Shown: positions 5,848 through 7,266 of the stretch, piece after piece | Position numbering within the stretch: position 1 is the stretch's first letter | Layout of the letters: every line of letters starts with the position of its first letter | Assembly: GCA_003244125.1 (NCBI GenBank) | Contig: QHBL01000401.1 | Span: 868 to 8,133, forward strand | Source: Chthoniobacterales bacterium | Lineage (GTDB): Bacteria > Verrucomicrobiota > Verrucomicrobiae > Chthoniobacterales > UBA10450 | Direction of reading: 5' to 3' | DNA length: 7,266 bases | Notes under the pieces: generated by a model | The model's database searches: none | What the model was told of the DNA's origin: nothing | What the model saw: the letters and a program-made list of their open reading frames with translations, nothing else | Translations under genes and position numbers: made by a program

Positions 5848-6504
5848 TCAGCGGCGGCGGAGCCAGGTCTCGGTCGCGTATCGATCGGCCGCGAGCTTTT
5901 CGGCTGCTTCGAGGACGCCTGTGCTCATGTCTGCCGGTTCAACGTTGCTGCTCAGCGCTGAGGCAAGTTGTTCTCGAAAGCTCTCATCCAAATCGTTTCG
6001 CTGGATGCTTCCCTGATGCAGCAGACCGCCCCGCGTTTTCCGATGAGCCGCGCCGGCGATCTTCCGATTGTCTTCTACGAGGTCGGCCGCGACGGGATTG
6101 GCGAAACATGCCGCCGAAATACGCGGCGCGGCGGTCGCGACCACTTCAGTATTCACTCCAGATTTGCGCAGAACGGCGCCGATGGCTTCGTGAATCCGCC
6201 GGTAGATCTCCGGCGAAGAAAGATGGAAGGCAGACTCACCTGGCGAAATCATGACCGAATACGTGACATCCTCGCCGTGCGGCACAATGCCACCGCCAGT
6301 CCACCGCCGAACGAGCGCCCGCCCGCCCGCAAACTGATGCGCTTCTTCGAAGCGATCGAAATATCCAAACGAGACAGACTGTTCGCGCCAGCGATAAAAG
6401 CGGAGGAGCGGCTTGGGCGTTGTTCGCAGCAGCACTTCATCGATGGCCATGTTCAACGCAGCAAGGCGAGGCACAGGGTCGTCGATAACTGCCAGCTCCG
6501 ACAA
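5848..6504 (-). CDS. Lipoate-protein ligase A / octanoyltransferase family protein, short form
   Basis: Members attach lipoate or octanoate to the lysine of lipoyl domains in 2-oxoacid dehydrogenases and the glycine cleavage H protein. The BPL/LplA catalytic fold is recognisable: NMAIDEVLL (18-26), LRFYRWREQSVSFGYF (34-49), the nucleotide/lipoyl-AMP loop RRWTGGGIVPHGEDVTYSV (66-84), ACFANPVAADLVEDNRKIAGAAHRK (132-156, with the expected catalytic Lys at 148 and a Cys at 133) and LLHQGSI (161-167). At 218 residues it is far shorter than LplA (about 337) and shorter than LipM (about 280). The LplA C-terminal accessory domain is absent, so ligase and octanoyltransferase cannot be separated. The start is non-ATG: TTG 6504 is used here, while CTG 6507 or CTG 6516 (overlapping the pyrF stop) would extend it slightly. 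It probably shares a transcript with pyrF. The stop is 45 bases before the next gene. Confidence 0.85.
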   Translation of the reverse strand: MSELAVIDDPVPRLAALNMAIDEVLLRTTPKPLLRFYRWREQSVSFGYFDRFEEAHQFAGGRALVRRWTGGGIVPHGEDVTYSVMISPGESAFHLSSPEIYRRIHEAIGAVLRKSGVNTEVVATAAPRISAACFANPVAADLVEDNRKIAGAAHRKTRGGLLHQGSIQRNDLDESFREQLASALSSNVEPADMSTGVLEAAEKLAADRYATETWLRRR

Positions 6505-6512
6505 CAGCGGGT

Positions 6513-7199
6513 TCAGCTTTCCATCTCCTGAAGGATTTGCTGCGCCGCTTGGGCGGGATTTTGCGCGCGCGTAATTGGCCGACCGATGACGAGGTAATCG
6601 GCGCCGGCCGCGATTGCGTCGCGCGGCGTCATCCTTCGCTTTTGATCATGCCCTTCGGACAAATGCGGGCGGATTCCAGGAATAACGAGCTTTGACTCGG
6701 CGCCGAGCGTTTGGCGATTCGCGGAGATCTCGTGAGCGCTGCTGACGAGACCGCCGATTCCATTCCCAACTCCCAGCTTCGCCAAGCGCGTCACCTGAGT
6801 GGAGACTTCCTCGTTGATTCCGATTGCGTGCAACATCGCGTCATCGGCGCTCGTCAGCACCGTCACACCAAGCAAAAGCAAAGACGCGGGCGCGGCGCTG
6901 ACGGCCGCGCGAATCATTTCGCCGCCGCCAGCCAGATGGAGGGTGAGCATCTGCACATCCAGCCGCGCGGCTGATTCGACCGCGCGCGCGACCGTATTCG
7001 GAATGTCGTGCAGCTTGAGATCGAGAAACACTTTCGCGCCAGTTTCGCGGATGGCGTGGACGAGATCAGGACCTTCCGCGATGAAAAGCTGGAGCCCGAT
7101 TTTCATCCAGCTCGCGAATGGCCCAAGCTCGAGCGCGAGCGAAATCGCTTCCGCGCGCGTGCCGACGTCCAGCGCAACGATGAGGCGATCTCTTGTCAT
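6513..7199 (-). CDS. pyrF: Orotidine 5'-phosphate decarboxylase
   Basis: PyrF decarboxylates OMP to UMP, the last step of de novo pyrimidine synthesis in the cytoplasm. From ATG 7199 the protein has 228 residues and starts MTRDRLIVALD, as expected for the family (E. coli about 245). The TIM-barrel active site is complete: D11 in VALD, K33 in WMKIG, and the catalytic K-D charge network in FLDLKLHDIPNTV (58-70; D60, K62, D65). VIPGIRP (172-178) forms the phosphate-binding region and GADYLVIGRPIT (199-210) the phosphate-gripping loop with R207. An in-frame ATG at 7229 would add ten residues (IRDVSTPVD); neither start has a well-spaced Shine-Dalgarno. No promoter is visible before the window edge. 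The stop lies only eight bases before the TTG of the next gene, so the two are probably co-transcribed. Confidence 0.95.
   Translation of the reverse strand: MTRDRLIVALDVGTRAEAISLALELGPFASWMKIGLQLFIAEGPDLVHAIRETGAKVFLDLKLHDIPNTVARAVESAARLDVQMLTLHLAGGGEMIRAAVSAAPASLLLLGVTVLTSADDAMLHAIGINEEVSTQVTRLAKLGVGNGIGGLVSSAHEISANRQTLGAESKLVIPGIRPHLSEGHDQKRRMTPRDAIAAGADYLVIGRPITRAQNPAQAAQQILQEMES
6524..6529 (-). promoter_or_regulatory. Shine-Dalgarno-like AGGAGA inside the pyrF 3' end
   Basis: AGGAGA on the minus strand is the best ribosome-binding match in the window. It lies 7 bases before CTG 6516, which overlaps the pyrF stop as CTGA, but about 19 bases before TTG 6504. It therefore raises the possibility that the lipoate-ligase-type protein starts at the CTG. 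It also encodes part of the last pyrF codons (QEMES), so it may be coincidental. Confidence 0.3.
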
Positions 7200-7240
7200 G
7201 TCGACTGGAGTGGAGACATCTCTAATCATTGATAGATAGA

Positions 7241-7266
7241 GATTCCTCGGCTTCGCTCGGAATGAC
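7241..7266. repeat. Single arm of the GTCATCCCGAGCG-type repeat (cut by window edge)
   Basis: These 26 bases match the reverse complement of the left arm of the repeat at 3189-3214 at 22 of 26 positions by my count, and end in the same GGNATGAC terminus. The second arm would be expected on the pyrF side but is not there, so this is either a half element or one arm of a larger structure continuing beyond the window. A short GATAGATAGA tandem (7231-7240) separates it from the upstream pyrF ATG. Confidence 0.65.

Noticed and set aside
5968..6531. Plus-strand frame of 187 codons opposite the lipoate-ligase-type gene
   Set aside because: No recognisable motif; the minus strand has clear catalytic motifs over the same region.
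7231..7240. GATA tandem as a phase-variable microsatellite
   Set aside because: Only about two and a half units; too short to suggest slippage-based switching.

Overview
The window looks like ordinary chromosomal DNA from a GC-rich (roughly 60% by eye) Gram-negative bacterium. An outer membrane is implied by lpxA (lipid A synthesis) and a TolC-type outer-membrane channel. Few starts have a Shine-Dalgarno sequence at normal spacing. Together with the gene order and a GTCATCCCGAGCG-type dispersed palindrome, this made me think of Verrucomicrobia (Chthoniobacterales-like) or Acidobacteria. That placement is inference from memory and weak.

Two gene blocks converge at 3281/3282. The plus-strand block holds the 3' end of moeA (molybdenum cofactor synthesis), a MarR-family regulator with its own TTGACA promoter and an operator-like inverted repeat, a TolC-family channel with a likely separate promoter, and pgeF (YfiH/laccase-fold family). 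The minus-strand block, read from the right edge inward, holds pyrF (OMP decarboxylase), a short lipoate-ligase/octanoyltransferase-type protein, a long-chain polyprenyl diphosphate synthase with its own strong promoter, radC (JAMM/RadC family) and lpxA. The radC stop and lpxA start overlap as TGATG, so these two are probably translationally coupled. All genes are densely packed; no gene-free stretch exceeds 100 bases.

The most unusual structure is a 94-bp mosaic palindrome at 3189-3282. It fills the whole junction between the convergent genes, is translated as the last 30 residues of PgeF, supplies the pgeF stop codon and supplies one base of the lpxA stop codon. A single diverged arm of the same family closes the window at 7241-7266, just upstream of pyrF. 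Other points of interest are two promoters placed so that a GTG codon lies at the predicted transcription start (possible leaderless mRNAs), a PgeF variant in which the usual HAGWRG motif reads HSGKKG, and an lpxA without lpx neighbours. I found no mobile-element gene, CRISPR array, RNA gene or clear new multi-gene system.
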